From Tardiphaga robiniae (GTDB taxonomy: Bacteria; Pseudomonadota; Alphaproteobacteria; Rhizobiales; Xanthobacteraceae), in NCBI RefSeq assembly GCF_013359755.1, contig NZ_JABMCJ010000084.1:1-64000 (forward strand): a stretch of 64,000 nt of DNA. Direction: 5' to 3'. Below are positions 8,003 to 16,753 of the stretch, one piece after another. Position 1 is the first letter of the stretch; each line of letters begins with the position of its first letter. The notes beneath the pieces were generated by a model. That model was not told where the DNA came from and did not search any database. It worked only from the letters and a program-made list of their open reading frames with translations. The position numbers and the translations under genes are program-made.

Positions 8003-9064
8003 TCAAGCGCGTACTTCGAAGATCATATTGAAGGGTGTCTCAGTCGCGCGGCGGAAGCGCTTGAATCCTGCCTCAGTCGCGACCTGACGCAATTTGCTTT
8101 CACCTGCCTGGGCACCGAGCCCCAAGCCCACCTCCTGAGAGAGCGACGCGGGTGTACAAATGAATGTCGAGGCGTGATAGAAAATGGACCCGATCGGGTT
8201 GAGATTATCCTTGAGATTGTCATGAGCAAATGGCTCGACGATCATCCACGACCCGTCTTTGGCCAGTGTTTCCTTGACATGCTTGCCCGCACCAACGGGG
8301 TCGCCCATGTCATGCAGGCAATCGAAGAAAGCGACCAGATCGTAGTCTTTTGCCGGAAAATCCTTGGCACTGGCCTGCGCGAATTCAATTCGGTCTCCGA
8401 CCCCCGCTTCCTGGGCCAGGACCTTCGCGCGATCGATCGAAGGTTTGTGGTAATCAAACCCGAAGAACCTGGATTTGGGGTACGCCTGCGCCATCACGAT
8501 GGTAGAGGCGCCGTGGCCGCATCCGACATCGGCCACCTTGGCGCCAGCTTTCAATTTGGCTTCGACGCCTTCGAGCGTCGGAATCCAGTTTGAGACCAGA
8601 TTGGCGTTATAGCCCGGCCTGAAGAAGCGTTCGGTGCCCGAGAAAAGGCACTTCGAATGCTCATGCCAGCCAACGCCCTTCCCTGTTCGAAATGCTTCGG
8701 CGACCTTGGGTTCGTCGAGATAGGTGGACTGCACGACATCGAATGCACCGGCGAAGAAAGCTGGCGACCCTTCCTCGGCGAATGCCATCGCTTGTTCGGC
8801 CGAGAGCGAGAACGCGTTCTTTTCAGGGTGATAATCGATGTAACCAGAGGCGGCTTGGCCGGAGAGCCACTCGCGGACATAACGCTCATGCAGGCCGGTC
8901 TTCTTGGCAAGCGCCGACGGCGTGAAGATATCTCCATCCGCCATTGCCTTGTAGAGGCCGAGACGATCGCCGAGCAGTATACTGGCACCGCCGAGTGAAA
9001 TGCCGAGGTCGTTGACCAGCTTTCCTACGAGTGCGTTCAGCTTTTCAGGATTTGGTTCACGCAT
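8003..9064 (-). CDS. Class I SAM-dependent methyltransferase with N-terminal winged helix
   Basis: Predicted methyltransferase of 353 residues resembling the Rv2258c-type group. An N-terminal winged-helix/dimerisation domain (residues ~1-90, with L-A-K-K-T-G-L-H-E-R-Y-V-R-E-W-L) precedes a Rossmann-like domain whose motif I is V-A-D-V-G-C-G-H-G-A, followed by F-F-G-F-D-Y-H for the SAM ribose acid. The substrate is unknown. The ATG at 9064 follows GGAGG by 8 bp; a GTG five codons upstream (9079) is a weaker choice. It is divergent from the esterase at 9176. A 68-bp fragment of this gene also occurs at 219-286, so the locus has taken part in a rearrangement. Confidence 0.8.
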   Translation of the reverse strand: MREPNPEKLNALVGKLVNDLGISLGGASILLGDRLGLYKAMADGDIFTPSALAKKTGLHERYVREWLSGQAASGYIDYHPEKNAFSLSAEQAMAFAEEGSPAFFAGAFDVVQSTYLDEPKVAEAFRTGKGVGWHEHSKCLFSGTERFFRPGYNANLVSNWIPTLEGVEAKLKAGAKVADVGCGHGASTIVMAQAYPKSRFFGFDYHKPSIDRAKVLAQEAGVGDRIEFAQASAKDFPAKDYDLVAFFDCLHDMGDPVGAGKHVKETLAKDGSWMIVEPFAHDNLKDNLNPIGSIFYHASTFICTPASLSQEVGLGLGAQAGESKLRQVATEAGFKRFRRATETPFNMIFEVRA

Positions 9065-9175
9065 TGCAGCATCCTCCACTTTGTGAAGAACAGCCCTCGC
9101 TCTAGTTAAGCACGACTGGCGAATTACAAGTGGGAGCCGAGCGCCACGCGATGTCAGATTGAGGATTATGCGGAA

Positions 9176-10195
9176 TTGTCCGCTGCTGGCGCAATACCCG
9201 CGTTCCCTCTAGACTTGCTTCTGCGAAGTTTTGAAATTGCCGCTCAATTTTCACGAGTTTTCGGGGGAAATTATCCTTTGGCCGAAAGTGGGATTGCGAA
9301 TATTCGCGCGGTACTGTTGTCAAAGCCCCGCCCGGTCGGGTGGGATCAGCGCCGGCAGCGACTTGACGAAGTCGGGTCGATCTGGCCGGTGGCCGACGAT
9401 GTCGAGTTGCGGACTGTCGATCGCGGAAATGTCGTGGGGGAATGGTCCTTCTCACCGGGGGCAGATACGACGCGCGTGCTTCTGTATTTTCATGGCGGCG
9501 GTTTTTGTTCGGGATCAATCCTCAGTCATCGACGCCTGGTGACAGAGGCGGGGCGGGCTGCTGGCATAAGCACCCTGGCGATTGACTATCGGCTCGCGCC
9601 AGAAAATCCGTTTCCTGCCGCTCACGACGACGCGATGAGCGCTTGGCGATATCTGCGCCAGCAGGGCATAGACGCCAGCAATATAGTAGTTGCTGGTGAC
9701 AGCGCTGGCGGCAATCTCACAATTACCCTCATCAACGCCTTGCGCGGAGCCAATGAAGAGTTGCCGGCATGCGCTTGGCTTATTTCGCCCTGGACCGATC
9801 TTTCAATGTCCGGGACGACGCTACAAAGCAAGGATCAGATCGATCCGATCATCCACCGTGGCTATCTCGAGGAACTGGCTGACGCCTTTGCTCCGGCATC
9901 GCTTGACCGCAGGAGCCCGTTTCTGTCTCCGCTATTCTCGAACCTCATCGGATTTCCACCAACACTCATTCAGGTCGGGTCAGCCGAAACTTTGCTCGCA
10001 GACTCGACGCGTTTCGCGGAGGCTGCCGCAATAGCCAACGTCGCGACGACGTTGGAGGTATGGCCCGACATGATCCATGCATGGCCTCTGTGGAATGGCG
10101 GTCTTACAGACGCAAGGTTGGCGCTCAGGTCAGCTGGACAATTCATCAAGCATCAATTGTCTGATCTAGTTCAAATCAGTTCCAAGTCTTCGTGA
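9176..10195 (+). CDS. Alpha/beta hydrolase, HSL-type carboxylesterase
   Basis: Predicted esterase/lipase of the hormone-sensitive-lipase (family IV) type, 339 residues. It shows the oxyanion-hole motif H-G-G-G-F, the nucleophile elbow G-D-S-A-G-G, and the late acid and histidine region around W-P-D-M-I-H-A-W. No signal peptide is seen, so it is probably cytoplasmic. The TTG at 9176 is the first start in frame and has no good Shine-Dalgarno; a shorter start is possible, so the N-terminus is uncertain. The substrate is unknown. Confidence 0.82.
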   Translation: MSAAGAIPAFPLDLLLRSFEIAAQFSRVFGGNYPLAESGIANIRAVLLSKPRPVGWDQRRQRLDEVGSIWPVADDVELRTVDRGNVVGEWSFSPGADTTRVLLYFHGGGFCSGSILSHRRLVTEAGRAAGISTLAIDYRLAPENPFPAAHDDAMSAWRYLRQQGIDASNIVVAGDSAGGNLTITLINALRGANEELPACAWLISPWTDLSMSGTTLQSKDQIDPIIHRGYLEELADAFAPASLDRRSPFLSPLFSNLIGFPPTLIQVGSAETLLADSTRFAEAAAIANVATTLEVWPDMIHAWPLWNGGLTDARLALRSAGQFIKHQLSDLVQISSKSS

Positions 10196-10314
10196 TTCAT
10201 GATTCTTAACTCTGACATCCGATGGAGTTCGCCCCATCGCAGGACATCAAGGCGCCATTGCCGCCACGACAGTACGGACGGCACTGCGCGCATTCGCAAG
10301 GCGGCATCGCAACC

Positions 10315-10500
10315 TCAGCTCTGATGCGGGCCTTGCATGATCTTCATAGCATCCTTCACGTGGCGCCACTCGTTGGCTTCTTCCACCTGACCCTTTTGCT
10401 CGCATGTCAGTGCATTCTGAGCGGCATGAGCGATGGCCACGGCGCCGTGCCGATCAAGCATCTGCCGGGCGATGGTGTGGACTTGAGTTTCGGACATCAT
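10315..10500 (-). CDS. Small conserved-type hypothetical protein (61 aa)
   Basis: Small acidic/helical protein with no recognised domain. The frame is supported by AGGAG 7 bp upstream of an ATG-ATG start (10500 or 10497) and by a plausible soluble helical composition (A-R-Q-M-L-D-R-H-G then E-W-R-H-V-K-D-A). Similar short proteins are common in Bradyrhizobium-type genomes. Function unknown. The longer plus-strand frame over the same bases (10222-10572) lacks such support. Confidence 0.6.
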   Translation of the reverse strand: MMSETQVHTIARQMLDRHGAVAIAHAAQNALTCEQKGQVEEANEWRHVKDAMKIMQGPHQS

Positions 10501-10711
10501 TTGCTTTCTCCTGATTTACCCGAGCCAAGGAGAACCTGTGCTGCTGGAACCGAACCGGCCCGGTGTCTCTGAAAACGGTGGAACAGCCAATCTCGTTCCC
10601 GCAAAAAACAACCGACCGCGCGCTGGCATGGGCCGGCCATCTATCGCGACCGCCTTGCCATGAATTTCAAACTCGAATTGCGATCGGACAAAGCATTGTG
10701 CACCGCAAATC

Positions 10712-10740
10712 AATCATCCGATGTTAAACATCGGATGATT
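10712..10740. promoter_or_regulatory. Perfect 29-bp palindrome, likely operator for the GntR regulator
   Basis: Two 12-bp arms (AATCATCCGATG and its exact complement) are separated by TTAAA. The site lies 60 bp before the GTG start of the GntR/FCD gene at 10800. FCD-type GntR dimers bind palindromes of this kind, so autoregulation is the simplest reading. No U-run follows, so it is not a terminator. Confidence 0.75.
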
Positions 10741-10799
10741 GCATTCGCTCTGAAAACGTGAGATAGGCCACTGAGGAAACAAGCGGGGAAAGAACACTC

Positions 10800-11600
10800 G
10801 TGGCACGAAGTCCTACAAAATCGCTGGAGCGGGGAAGCAAACCAGGTCGTATCAATTCGGTCTTGACCACACTCGGCTGCGAAATCGCGCAGGATATTAT
10901 CCCGATTGGCGCAACCCTCCCCCCAGAGCCGGAACTGGAGGCGCGCTTCGGTGTCGGGCGCGGCGTCATCCGGGAAGCGATCAAAACCCTCGCTGCGAAA
11001 GGAATGGTCAGCGTCCGTCCGCGTTACGGTACGCACGTCTTGCCGCGCCGCGACTGGAGCCTGCTCGATCGCGATGTGCTGGGATGGCTGGTCGGCAGCG
11101 GCGAACCGGACCGCGATCTTCTGATGGCGATTCAGGAAGTCCGACTGATCATCGAGCCGGCAGCAGCCGCGCTCGCGGCAACCCGGAGCACCAAGCAGGA
11201 CAGGTTGCGCATCGAAGCCGCGCTGGTCGGCATGGAAACCTCGCACGATCAGGAAAGCGCCATCAAGGCGGACAAAGCATTCCACCTCGCCATTCTGGAT
11301 GCGACGCATAACCCTGTGTTGCAGGGTTTTCGCGGCGCCATCGATACCATTCTGAGCGCGGTGTTTCTTGTCGCGGTCGGCAGCCCCGGCTGGTTCGAAG
11401 ACAACCTGCCAAACCACGCGGCCGCGGCGCGCGCGATTTCCGCGGGCGATGCAAAGAAGGCCAAGGCCGCCATGGAACAGGTGCTTGGCTACACGCAATT
11501 CAAACTCTCGAAGCGTCGCGCGACTGCGACGCCTGAAGGCATAACGCGGGTCTCAACCGCGGCGGCGAAAAAAAGAAAGAGGAAGCCCCATGTATCGTGA
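10800..11600 (+). CDS. GntR-family regulator, FCD domain (DgoR-like)
   Basis: Predicted repressor of 266 residues. Residues ~20-90 form a GntR winged helix (L-P-P-E-P-E-L-E-A-R-F-G-V-G-R-G-V-I-R-E, then R-P-R-Y-G-T-H-V-L-P-R). The rest is an all-helical FCD ligand domain with the metal-binding style F-H-L-A-I-L-D-A-T-H-N-P. The W-S-L-L-D-R-D-V-L-G-W linker resembles DgoR-type sugar-acid regulators. Starts at GTG 10800 after GGGGAAAG. Its 3' end overlaps the cupin gene by 11 bp, and a perfect palindrome lies upstream, so it probably controls its own operon in response to the imported substrate or a breakdown product. Confidence 0.88.
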   Translation: MARSPTKSLERGSKPGRINSVLTTLGCEIAQDIIPIGATLPPEPELEARFGVGRGVIREAIKTLAAKGMVSVRPRYGTHVLPRRDWSLLDRDVLGWLVGSGEPDRDLLMAIQEVRLIIEPAAAALAATRSTKQDRLRIEAALVGMETSHDQESAIKADKAFHLAILDATHNPVLQGFRGAIDTILSAVFLVAVGSPGWFEDNLPNHAAAARAISAGDAKKAKAAMEQVLGYTQFKLSKRRATATPEGITRVSTAAAKKRKRKPHVS

Positions 11601-12087
11601 CATGATCGGATCGACGCACGTCCTTGCATCACCGGAAATCGCCGTCGTCGCTATTCCCGAGGACGAGCGCGTCTGGGTGCCGCAGGCGCCGGATGTCTGG
11701 TTTCGTCCGCTGATGCTGAACACACGACAGGGGCAGTGGTGCAATCTACTGCGCGTGCGACGCGCCGGCGTGCTGTCGCGACATCTGCATCCCAATCCGG
11801 TGCATGGCTTCGTGTTGCGCGGCAAGTGGTTCTACCGCGAACACCAGTGGGTGGCGACGGAAGGCTCCTACGTGTTCGAGCCTCCGGGTGAGATCCACAC
11901 GCTGGTCGTCCCAGAGGACGTTTCCGAGATGATCACCTTCTTCAACATCCAGGGATCGATGCTGTATCTCGATGAGAACAACAAGCACGTCGGCTATGAG
12001 GACGTCTTCACCAAGATCGATATGTGCCGCGCCCACTACGAGTCCGTCGGCCTTGGCCGTGACTACGTCGACCAGTTTGTGCGCTGA
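11590..12087 (+). CDS. Cupin protein, 2,4'-dihydroxyacetophenone-dioxygenase-like
   Basis: Single-domain cupin of 165 residues. It has the metal-binding pattern R-H-L-H-P-N-P-V-H-G-F and the second cupin motif F-E-P-P-G-E-I-H-T-L, which resembles the family of 2,4'-dihydroxyacetophenone dioxygenase (iron-dependent aromatic-ketone C-C cleavage). The activity cannot be read from sequence; it could also be an isomerase or hydrolase acting on sugar acids. AGAGGAAG lies just upstream of the ATG at 11590, which overlaps the gntR 3' end. It is translationally coupled to the SDR that follows (TGATG overlap). Confidence 0.75.
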   Translation: MYRDMIGSTHVLASPEIAVVAIPEDERVWVPQAPDVWFRPLMLNTRQGQWCNLLRVRRAGVLSRHLHPNPVHGFVLRGKWFYREHQWVATEGSYVFEPPGEIHTLVVPEDVSEMITFFNIQGSMLYLDENNKHVGYEDVFTKIDMCRAHYESVGLGRDYVDQFVR

Positions 12088-12863
12088 TGGCAGACGGAGC
12101 CAACATGATCGAGGAGATTCCGTCGGCCGCATGGGCGTCGATCTGGTATGCGGGAAAACGCGTGCTGGTGACGGGCGGAACGTCAGGGATCGGCGCGGGC
12201 CTGGCGCGCGGCTTCGTTGAGGCCGGCGCGGAGGTCATCGCGACCGGCGTGAATGCTGCGGAGATCGAGCGGGCGCGTTCGGATTCGGTGCTGCGCGAGG
12301 CTCAGGCGCATCAGCTCGACGTCCGCGACGACAGCGCGATCAAGTCCCTTGTCGGCTCGCTCGGCGAGCTCGATGTGATCGTCAATTGCGCCGGCGTTAT
12401 TCGTCGCAGCGAAGAACTCGACCCCGCGGTTTTCCAGTCGGTCGTCGATATCAATCTCAACGGCACCATGCGGATGTGCGCCGCCGCGCGGCCGCTGCTG
12501 GCACGCTCCAAGGGCGCGATCGTCAATCTGGCATCCATGCTGTCGTTCTTCGGCGGCGGTCTCGTTCCCGGTTATGCCGCCAGCAAGGGCGGTATTGCAC
12601 AACTGACGAAATCGCTGGCGATCGCCTATGCGAATGACGGCATTCGCGTCAACGCGATCGCGCCGGGCTGGATCGCGACGCCGTTGACGACCGATCTGCA
12701 GGCCAGCCCGGAACGCAGTCAGGTCATTCTGGGGCGCACGCCGTTGGGCCGTTGGGGCAAGCCGTCGGACCTTCTGGGCGGCGTGCTCTATCTGTGCTCG
12801 CCGACGGCTTCTTTTGTGACGGGGACGATCCTCGTCATCGACGGCGGATATGCCGTGACGTGA
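12087..12863 (+). CDS. Short-chain dehydrogenase/reductase
   Basis: Classical SDR of 258 residues: cofactor motif T-G-G-T-S-G-I-G at about residues 29-36, N-C-A-G, the catalytic S and Y-A-A-S-K, and a C-terminal I-D-G-G-Y-A-V. It should oxidise or reduce a hydroxyl/keto substrate with NAD(P). The ATG at 12087 overlaps the cupin stop codon by one base, so the two are coupled. Between the cupin and the transporter genes, it probably acts on the imported compound. Confidence 0.88.
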   Translation: MADGANMIEEIPSAAWASIWYAGKRVLVTGGTSGIGAGLARGFVEAGAEVIATGVNAAEIERARSDSVLREAQAHQLDVRDDSAIKSLVGSLGELDVIVNCAGVIRRSEELDPAVFQSVVDINLNGTMRMCAAARPLLARSKGAIVNLASMLSFFGGGLVPGYAASKGGIAQLTKSLAIAYANDGIRVNAIAPGWIATPLTTDLQASPERSQVILGRTPLGRWGKPSDLLGGVLYLCSPTASFVTGTILVIDGGYAVT

Positions 12864-12978
12864 TCAGGCGGCGGCGAAGTGCCGCCGTTCGCAGACGAGA
12901 TTTGAGTACTAAACTGCGTAGCCGAGAGCCTCGCAGATAAAAACAAAGCGGCCAGAACGCTGGTCAAAGGGAGGTCGC

Positions 12979-13800
12979 GTGCTCGTTGCGCCCGGTCAAA
13001 AAGTGCGGTCCCGCGTCGCCTGGCGCGGCATGAACTCGCTGGTGGGCGCAGCCTTGTTCGTGGCGCCCCTGCTGGTGCTCGTCGCCATCTGGGCGATCGT
13101 GGTCCCGCTGTTCAATGTCAATCCGCGGATTTTTCCCTCGGTCGGCTCGGTGGCGGAAGCAGCGGTTGCCGCGATCGGCGATGGCTCGCTCATCCGCCAC
13201 ATCGGCGCGAGCATGCTGCGTGTGGGACTGGGCACGTTTCTCGGCGTGCTCGTCGCCGTTCCGCTTGGCATCGCCATGGGCGTGAGCCCTGCGGTCTCGG
13301 CATTTCTGACGCCGCTGTTTCGCTTCTTCTCTGTGCTTGCCGGCATCGCCTGGATACCGATCGCGACATTGTGGTTCGGCTACGGCTTCGGCGCCATCAT
13401 CTTCGTGATCTTCAACGCCGTCTTCTTTGTGGTCGCCTACAACACGCTGCTTGGTGTCTCCACCATTCCGATGACGATCCGCAATGCAGCCGCGTCGCTC
13501 GGTGCCGGACGATGGGCCTTGCTCACCGAAGTGCTGCTGCCGGGTGCGCTCCCCAATATCGTGACAGGCGTGCGCACCGGGCTCGGCTTCGCGTGGCGCG
13601 GCCTGATCGCGGCGGAGATGATCGCGACCAATGTCGGACTTGGCTACATGCTGTTCGTCGCCCGTGACTTCTATCGCACCGAAGTGATCGTGCTCGGCAT
13701 GATCGTCATTGGCGTGCTGTGGCTATTCATCGACCGGTTGCTGCTCGTTCCGCTGGAACGCGCGACGATCGAGCGATGGGGACTGGTGAGGCGCACATGA
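12979..13800 (+). CDS. ABC transporter permease 1 (SsuC/TauC-like)
   Basis: Inner-membrane permease of the NitT/TauT group, 273 residues, about six membrane segments, with an EAA-type loop (N-A-A-A-S-L-G-A-G, then L-L-P-G-A-L-P-N-I-V-T-G). It starts at GTG 12979, with GGGAGG four bases upstream. It overlaps the second permease by ATGA at 13797. The family usually works as a homodimer, so two adjacent permease genes suggest a heterodimer. The substrate is predicted to be a small organic anion. Confidence 0.87.
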   Translation: MLVAPGQKVRSRVAWRGMNSLVGAALFVAPLLVLVAIWAIVVPLFNVNPRIFPSVGSVAEAAVAAIGDGSLIRHIGASMLRVGLGTFLGVLVAVPLGIAMGVSPAVSAFLTPLFRFFSVLAGIAWIPIATLWFGYGFGAIIFVIFNAVFFVVAYNTLLGVSTIPMTIRNAAASLGAGRWALLTEVLLPGALPNIVTGVRTGLGFAWRGLIAAEMIATNVGLGYMLFVARDFYRTEVIVLGMIVIGVLWLFIDRLLLVPLERATIERWGLVRRT

Positions 13801-14603
13801 ACATTGCACTGAGATTCTGGAGCGGCTACGTGCGCACGACGCATCGGTGGCCAATTATCGCGACCATCGTGCCATTTATTCCCGTGGTGGCGATCTGGAG
13901 CATTGTCGCCAATTCAGGCATGTTTCCGCGCGCCTTCTTCCCGGCGCCGGTGGATGTGATGCGGTCGTTCATTTCCCTCACCTACAAGGGAATTTTGCCG
14001 GACTATCTGCAGGACAGTCTGATCCGGCTGCTGTTCGGCGCAACCATCGGCGTCGCGCTGGGTATTCCGCTCGGCATCCTGATCGGCTCCAGCCGCCTCG
14101 CGCATCGCATCTGCTGGCCGGTGCTGCTGTTCTTTCAGGCCATCGGCGATATTGCGTGGCTGCCGATCCTGCTGATCTGGTTCGGCTTCGGCCTCACCAC
14201 CATGACGTTCGTCATCGTCTACACCGTGCTGTTTCCGATCGTGCTGAGCACCGTGCTCGGCGTGCAGTCGGTGCACCGCGATCTGGCCCGTGCCGCCCAG
14301 AGCCTCGGCGCTTCGCCGATGCGGGTGCTGTGGGAAGTGACGCTGCCCGGCGCTTTGCCGAATATTATTACCGGCCTGCGCAATGGCCTCGGCTATGGCT
14401 GGCGCGCGCTGATCGCGGTGGAGATCATCGTCGGCACCAGCGGCATCGGATTCATGATGTTCGATGCACGTCGTGCCGGCTCAACGGTCGAGATCCTGCT
14501 CGGCATGATCGTTCTCGGCACTCTTTGGTACATCGTCGATGCCTGGATCCTTGCGCCGATCGAGCGCGCAACGGGCCAGCGGTGGGGATTGGTTACGTCA
14601 TGA
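13797..14603 (+). CDS. ABC transporter permease 2 (SsuC/TauC-like)
   Basis: Second permease of the same uptake system, 268 residues, similar in topology to the one before it, with the EAA-type loop A-A-Q-S-L-G-A-S-P and L-P-G-A-L-P-N-I-I-T-G. The ATG at 13797 overlaps the stop of permease 1 (ATGA), and its own stop overlaps the ATPase start (14600), so the three are translationally coupled. An upstream in-frame start at 13719 would lie inside permease 1 and is rejected. Confidence 0.88.
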   Translation: MNIALRFWSGYVRTTHRWPIIATIVPFIPVVAIWSIVANSGMFPRAFFPAPVDVMRSFISLTYKGILPDYLQDSLIRLLFGATIGVALGIPLGILIGSSRLAHRICWPVLLFFQAIGDIAWLPILLIWFGFGLTTMTFVIVYTVLFPIVLSTVLGVQSVHRDLARAAQSLGASPMRVLWEVTLPGALPNIITGLRNGLGYGWRALIAVEIIVGTSGIGFMMFDARRAGSTVEILLGMIVLGTLWYIVDAWILAPIERATGQRWGLVTS

Positions 14604-15358
14604 AAACACTGTCGCTGAAAAATCTTCGCAAGACCTATTTCGATCCCTATGCGGGATCGCAGGTCACCGCCGTCCACGACGTCTCGCTCGACGTCGAGCA
14701 GGGCGAATTCGTCTCCGTCGTCGGTCCCTCCGGCTGCGGAAAGACGACAATCCTGAACATGATCGCGGGCTTCATCCCCTATACGGGTGATGAAATCCTG
14801 ATCGACGGCAATCTCGTCAAGGGACCGGGTCCGGATCGCGGCGTCGTTTTCCAGTCGTTCGCCCTCTTCCCGTGGAAGACGGTGCTGGAGAATGTCGGCT
14901 TCGGCCCGAAGATGCGGGGCGTGCCAAAGGACGAGCGCGACCGCACTGCGCGGGAATATCTCGCGCTCGCCGGCCTCTCGCATGCCGCGGATCGCTACCC
15001 GAATGAACTGTCCGGCGGCATGCAGCAGCGCGTCGGCGTCGTCCGCGCATTGGCCAACAATCCGGCCGTGCTGCTGATGGACGAGCCGTTCGCCAGCGTC
15101 GATGCGCAGACCCGCATGACACTGCAGGAAGAGCTGACGCGGATCTGGCAGGAGCGCAAGCCGACCGTCATTTTCATCACACACGATGTGGCGGAGGCCG
15201 TGTTCCTCGCCAACCGCGTCGTCGTGCTGTCCAAGGGCCGCGTGCTCGATCAGATCAAGGTCGATCTTCCGCGTCCGCGCGTCTGGGATCACCTGATCGA
15301 AGATGAAACGTTCAAGCGTCTATCGGCGCAGGTGCTGCAAATGGTGCGGGCCGCATGA
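14600..15358 (+). CDS. ABC transporter ATP-binding protein (SsuB/TauB-like)
   Basis: ATPase of 252 residues that powers the two permeases. Walker A G-P-S-G-C-G-K-T-T at residues 42-50, signature L-S-G-G-M-Q-Q-R, Walker B L-L-M-D-E-P-F and switch histidine I-T-H-D are all present. The ATG at 14600 overlaps the permease stop (ATGA). A much longer open frame upstream is the shadow of the permease gene. Its stop overlaps the ATG of the small protein at 15355. Confidence 0.92.
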   Translation: MKTLSLKNLRKTYFDPYAGSQVTAVHDVSLDVEQGEFVSVVGPSGCGKTTILNMIAGFIPYTGDEILIDGNLVKGPGPDRGVVFQSFALFPWKTVLENVGFGPKMRGVPKDERDRTAREYLALAGLSHAADRYPNELSGGMQQRVGVVRALANNPAVLLMDEPFASVDAQTRMTLQEELTRIWQERKPTVIFITHDVAEAVFLANRVVVLSKGRVLDQIKVDLPRPRVWDHLIEDETFKRLSAQVLQMVRAA

Positions 15359-15687
15359 GTATTGCGCGAGATGTCATTCGTTCGACCCGCGGGCGTGTGG
15401 TGCTCGCTGTCATCGCCGTGTGGGCCGCGTTTCAGGGCTGGCTGAGCATCGAGGCGCCGGGCAAGATTTCCAAGGAGCTCGCCGGCGCGTCCGACAAGGT
15501 CAATATCCAGATCGATATGCCGTTTACGCCGGAGCGTTTTCACGTTCTGGCGTTTCAGAAGTATGGGCGGATCGCCGGAGCCGACGATCATTCCATCGGA
15601 CTAAGGGGTGTGAAACGAACGGACCTCAACGCGGTTGCCCGGCCTTACTGGGTCACGAGCGTGGGGCCAATCAAGGAGGAGGACTGA
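15355..15687 (+). CDS. Small membrane-anchored hypothetical protein in the transporter operon
   Basis: 110 residues, family not recognised. Residues ~13-30 are a hydrophobic segment (V-V-L-A-V-I-A-V-W-A-A-F), followed by a polar, probably periplasmic part with I-Q-I-D-M-P-F-T-P-E-R-F-H. The ATG overlaps the ATPase stop (ATGA), and the binding-protein gene begins 2 bp after its stop, so it is firmly in the operon. It may be an accessory subunit, but no function can be assigned. Confidence 0.7.
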   Translation: MSIARDVIRSTRGRVVLAVIAVWAAFQGWLSIEAPGKISKELAGASDKVNIQIDMPFTPERFHVLAFQKYGRIAGADDHSIGLRGVKRTDLNAVARPYWVTSVGPIKEED

Positions 15688-15689
15688 TT

Positions 15690-16745
15690 TTGAAACGCAT
15701 ATTATGGGCCTTAACTGCCGTGATGCTGGCTTGCGTGCCCGCACAATCGCAGACATTGACGAAACTGAATGTCGGCATGGTCAGCGCCATCGACATGCTG
15801 GCGATCCCGGTGGCACTGGAGCGCGGTTACTTCGAGAAGCAGGGTCTCGATGTCACCATTGCGCGCCCCTACGCAACCGGCGTTGATGCGCTGAATGCGC
15901 TGCAGGCCGGCGAGACCGAGATCCTGCAGGTCGGCGTTCCGATGATCGGCGCCGTGCTGCGCGGCATGGATCTCGTGGCGCTCGGCAATTACAGCGGCAG
16001 CGCCACCAAGTCCGGTTCGGACGCGACAATGGCGATCATCGCCCGTGAGGGATCGGGCATCGTCAAGGGTGACCTCAAGAGCCTCAAGGGCAAGAAGATC
16101 GCGACCTCCTTCGGCACCGTCAACCATCTCTATATCCTGGCACTGCTGGAGAAGGCCGGGCTCAAGCCCGACGACGTCCAGCTGGTCAACACGCCGCCGC
16201 CGGATATGACGGTCGCGTTGCTCGCCAAGGGCATCGATGCGTTTTCCGGCTGGGATCCGTGGCCGATCATCGCGCAGAAGGACGTCCCCGGCGCCTTCGA
16301 AGTGATCCGCGGCGGCGATGTCATCGCCTATCTCGGCTATGTCGTCTCGCTTCGGTCCTGGGTCGAGAAAAATCCGGAATCGACGGAGAAATTCCTGGCC
16401 GCGACCTCACAGGCCGACCAGTGGATGCGCAAAAATCCCAAGGCCGCCGCGCAGATCGGCACCCGCTGGATTCCGGGCCTGAAGCCGGAGATCGCCGAAG
16501 CCGCCATGGAGTTTAATGTCCAGCAGCTTGATCGACGTCTTTCGGCAAATAGCTACAAGGCACTCTGGAGCGCGCAGGATCGGCTGCAGCGGCTGGGCGT
16601 GCTGAAGGCGACATTCGACGTCACCAAGAACATCGACGCCAAGCCGATGCTGAACGTCATGAAGAAGCATCCCGAACTATTCGCCGATCTGCCGCCCATT
16701 CCGGCTGAGGTGGCGCTCGGACCGGATTTCACGTTCAAGCCATGA
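15690..16745 (+). CDS. Periplasmic substrate-binding protein (NMT1/SsuA-like)
   Basis: Receptor for the ABC uptake system, 351 residues. The N-terminus is a signal peptide (hydrophobic A-L-T-A-V-M-L-A, then A-Q-S-Q). The mature part has the family's L-N-V-G-M-V-S-A-I-D start and the alternating-lobe pattern of taurine/sulfonate/nitrate-binding proteins (G-K-K-I-A-T-S-F-G-T). The start is TTG at 15690, with AAGGAGGAGG about 8 bp upstream; the open frame extends well upstream through other genes and is not used. It ends the operon just before a terminator. The ligand is unknown, perhaps an aromatic or aliphatic acid. Confidence 0.87.
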   Translation: MKRILWALTAVMLACVPAQSQTLTKLNVGMVSAIDMLAIPVALERGYFEKQGLDVTIARPYATGVDALNALQAGETEILQVGVPMIGAVLRGMDLVALGNYSGSATKSGSDATMAIIAREGSGIVKGDLKSLKGKKIATSFGTVNHLYILALLEKAGLKPDDVQLVNTPPPDMTVALLAKGIDAFSGWDPWPIIAQKDVPGAFEVIRGGDVIAYLGYVVSLRSWVEKNPESTEKFLAATSQADQWMRKNPKAAAQIGTRWIPGLKPEIAEAAMEFNVQQLDRRLSANSYKALWSAQDRLQRLGVLKATFDVTKNIDAKPMLNVMKKHPELFADLPPIPAEVALGPDFTFKP

Positions 16746-16753
16746 ATAAAGGA

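Noticed and set aside
8174-8593. 139-codon plus-strand frame within the methyltransferase gene
   Set aside because: Shadow of the minus-strand gene, which has motif I and a GGAGG start site.
13847-14599. Upstream extension of the ABC ATPase frame
   Set aside because: It lies over the second permease gene in another frame; the ATPase start at 14600 has ATGA coupling and the normal family N-terminus.
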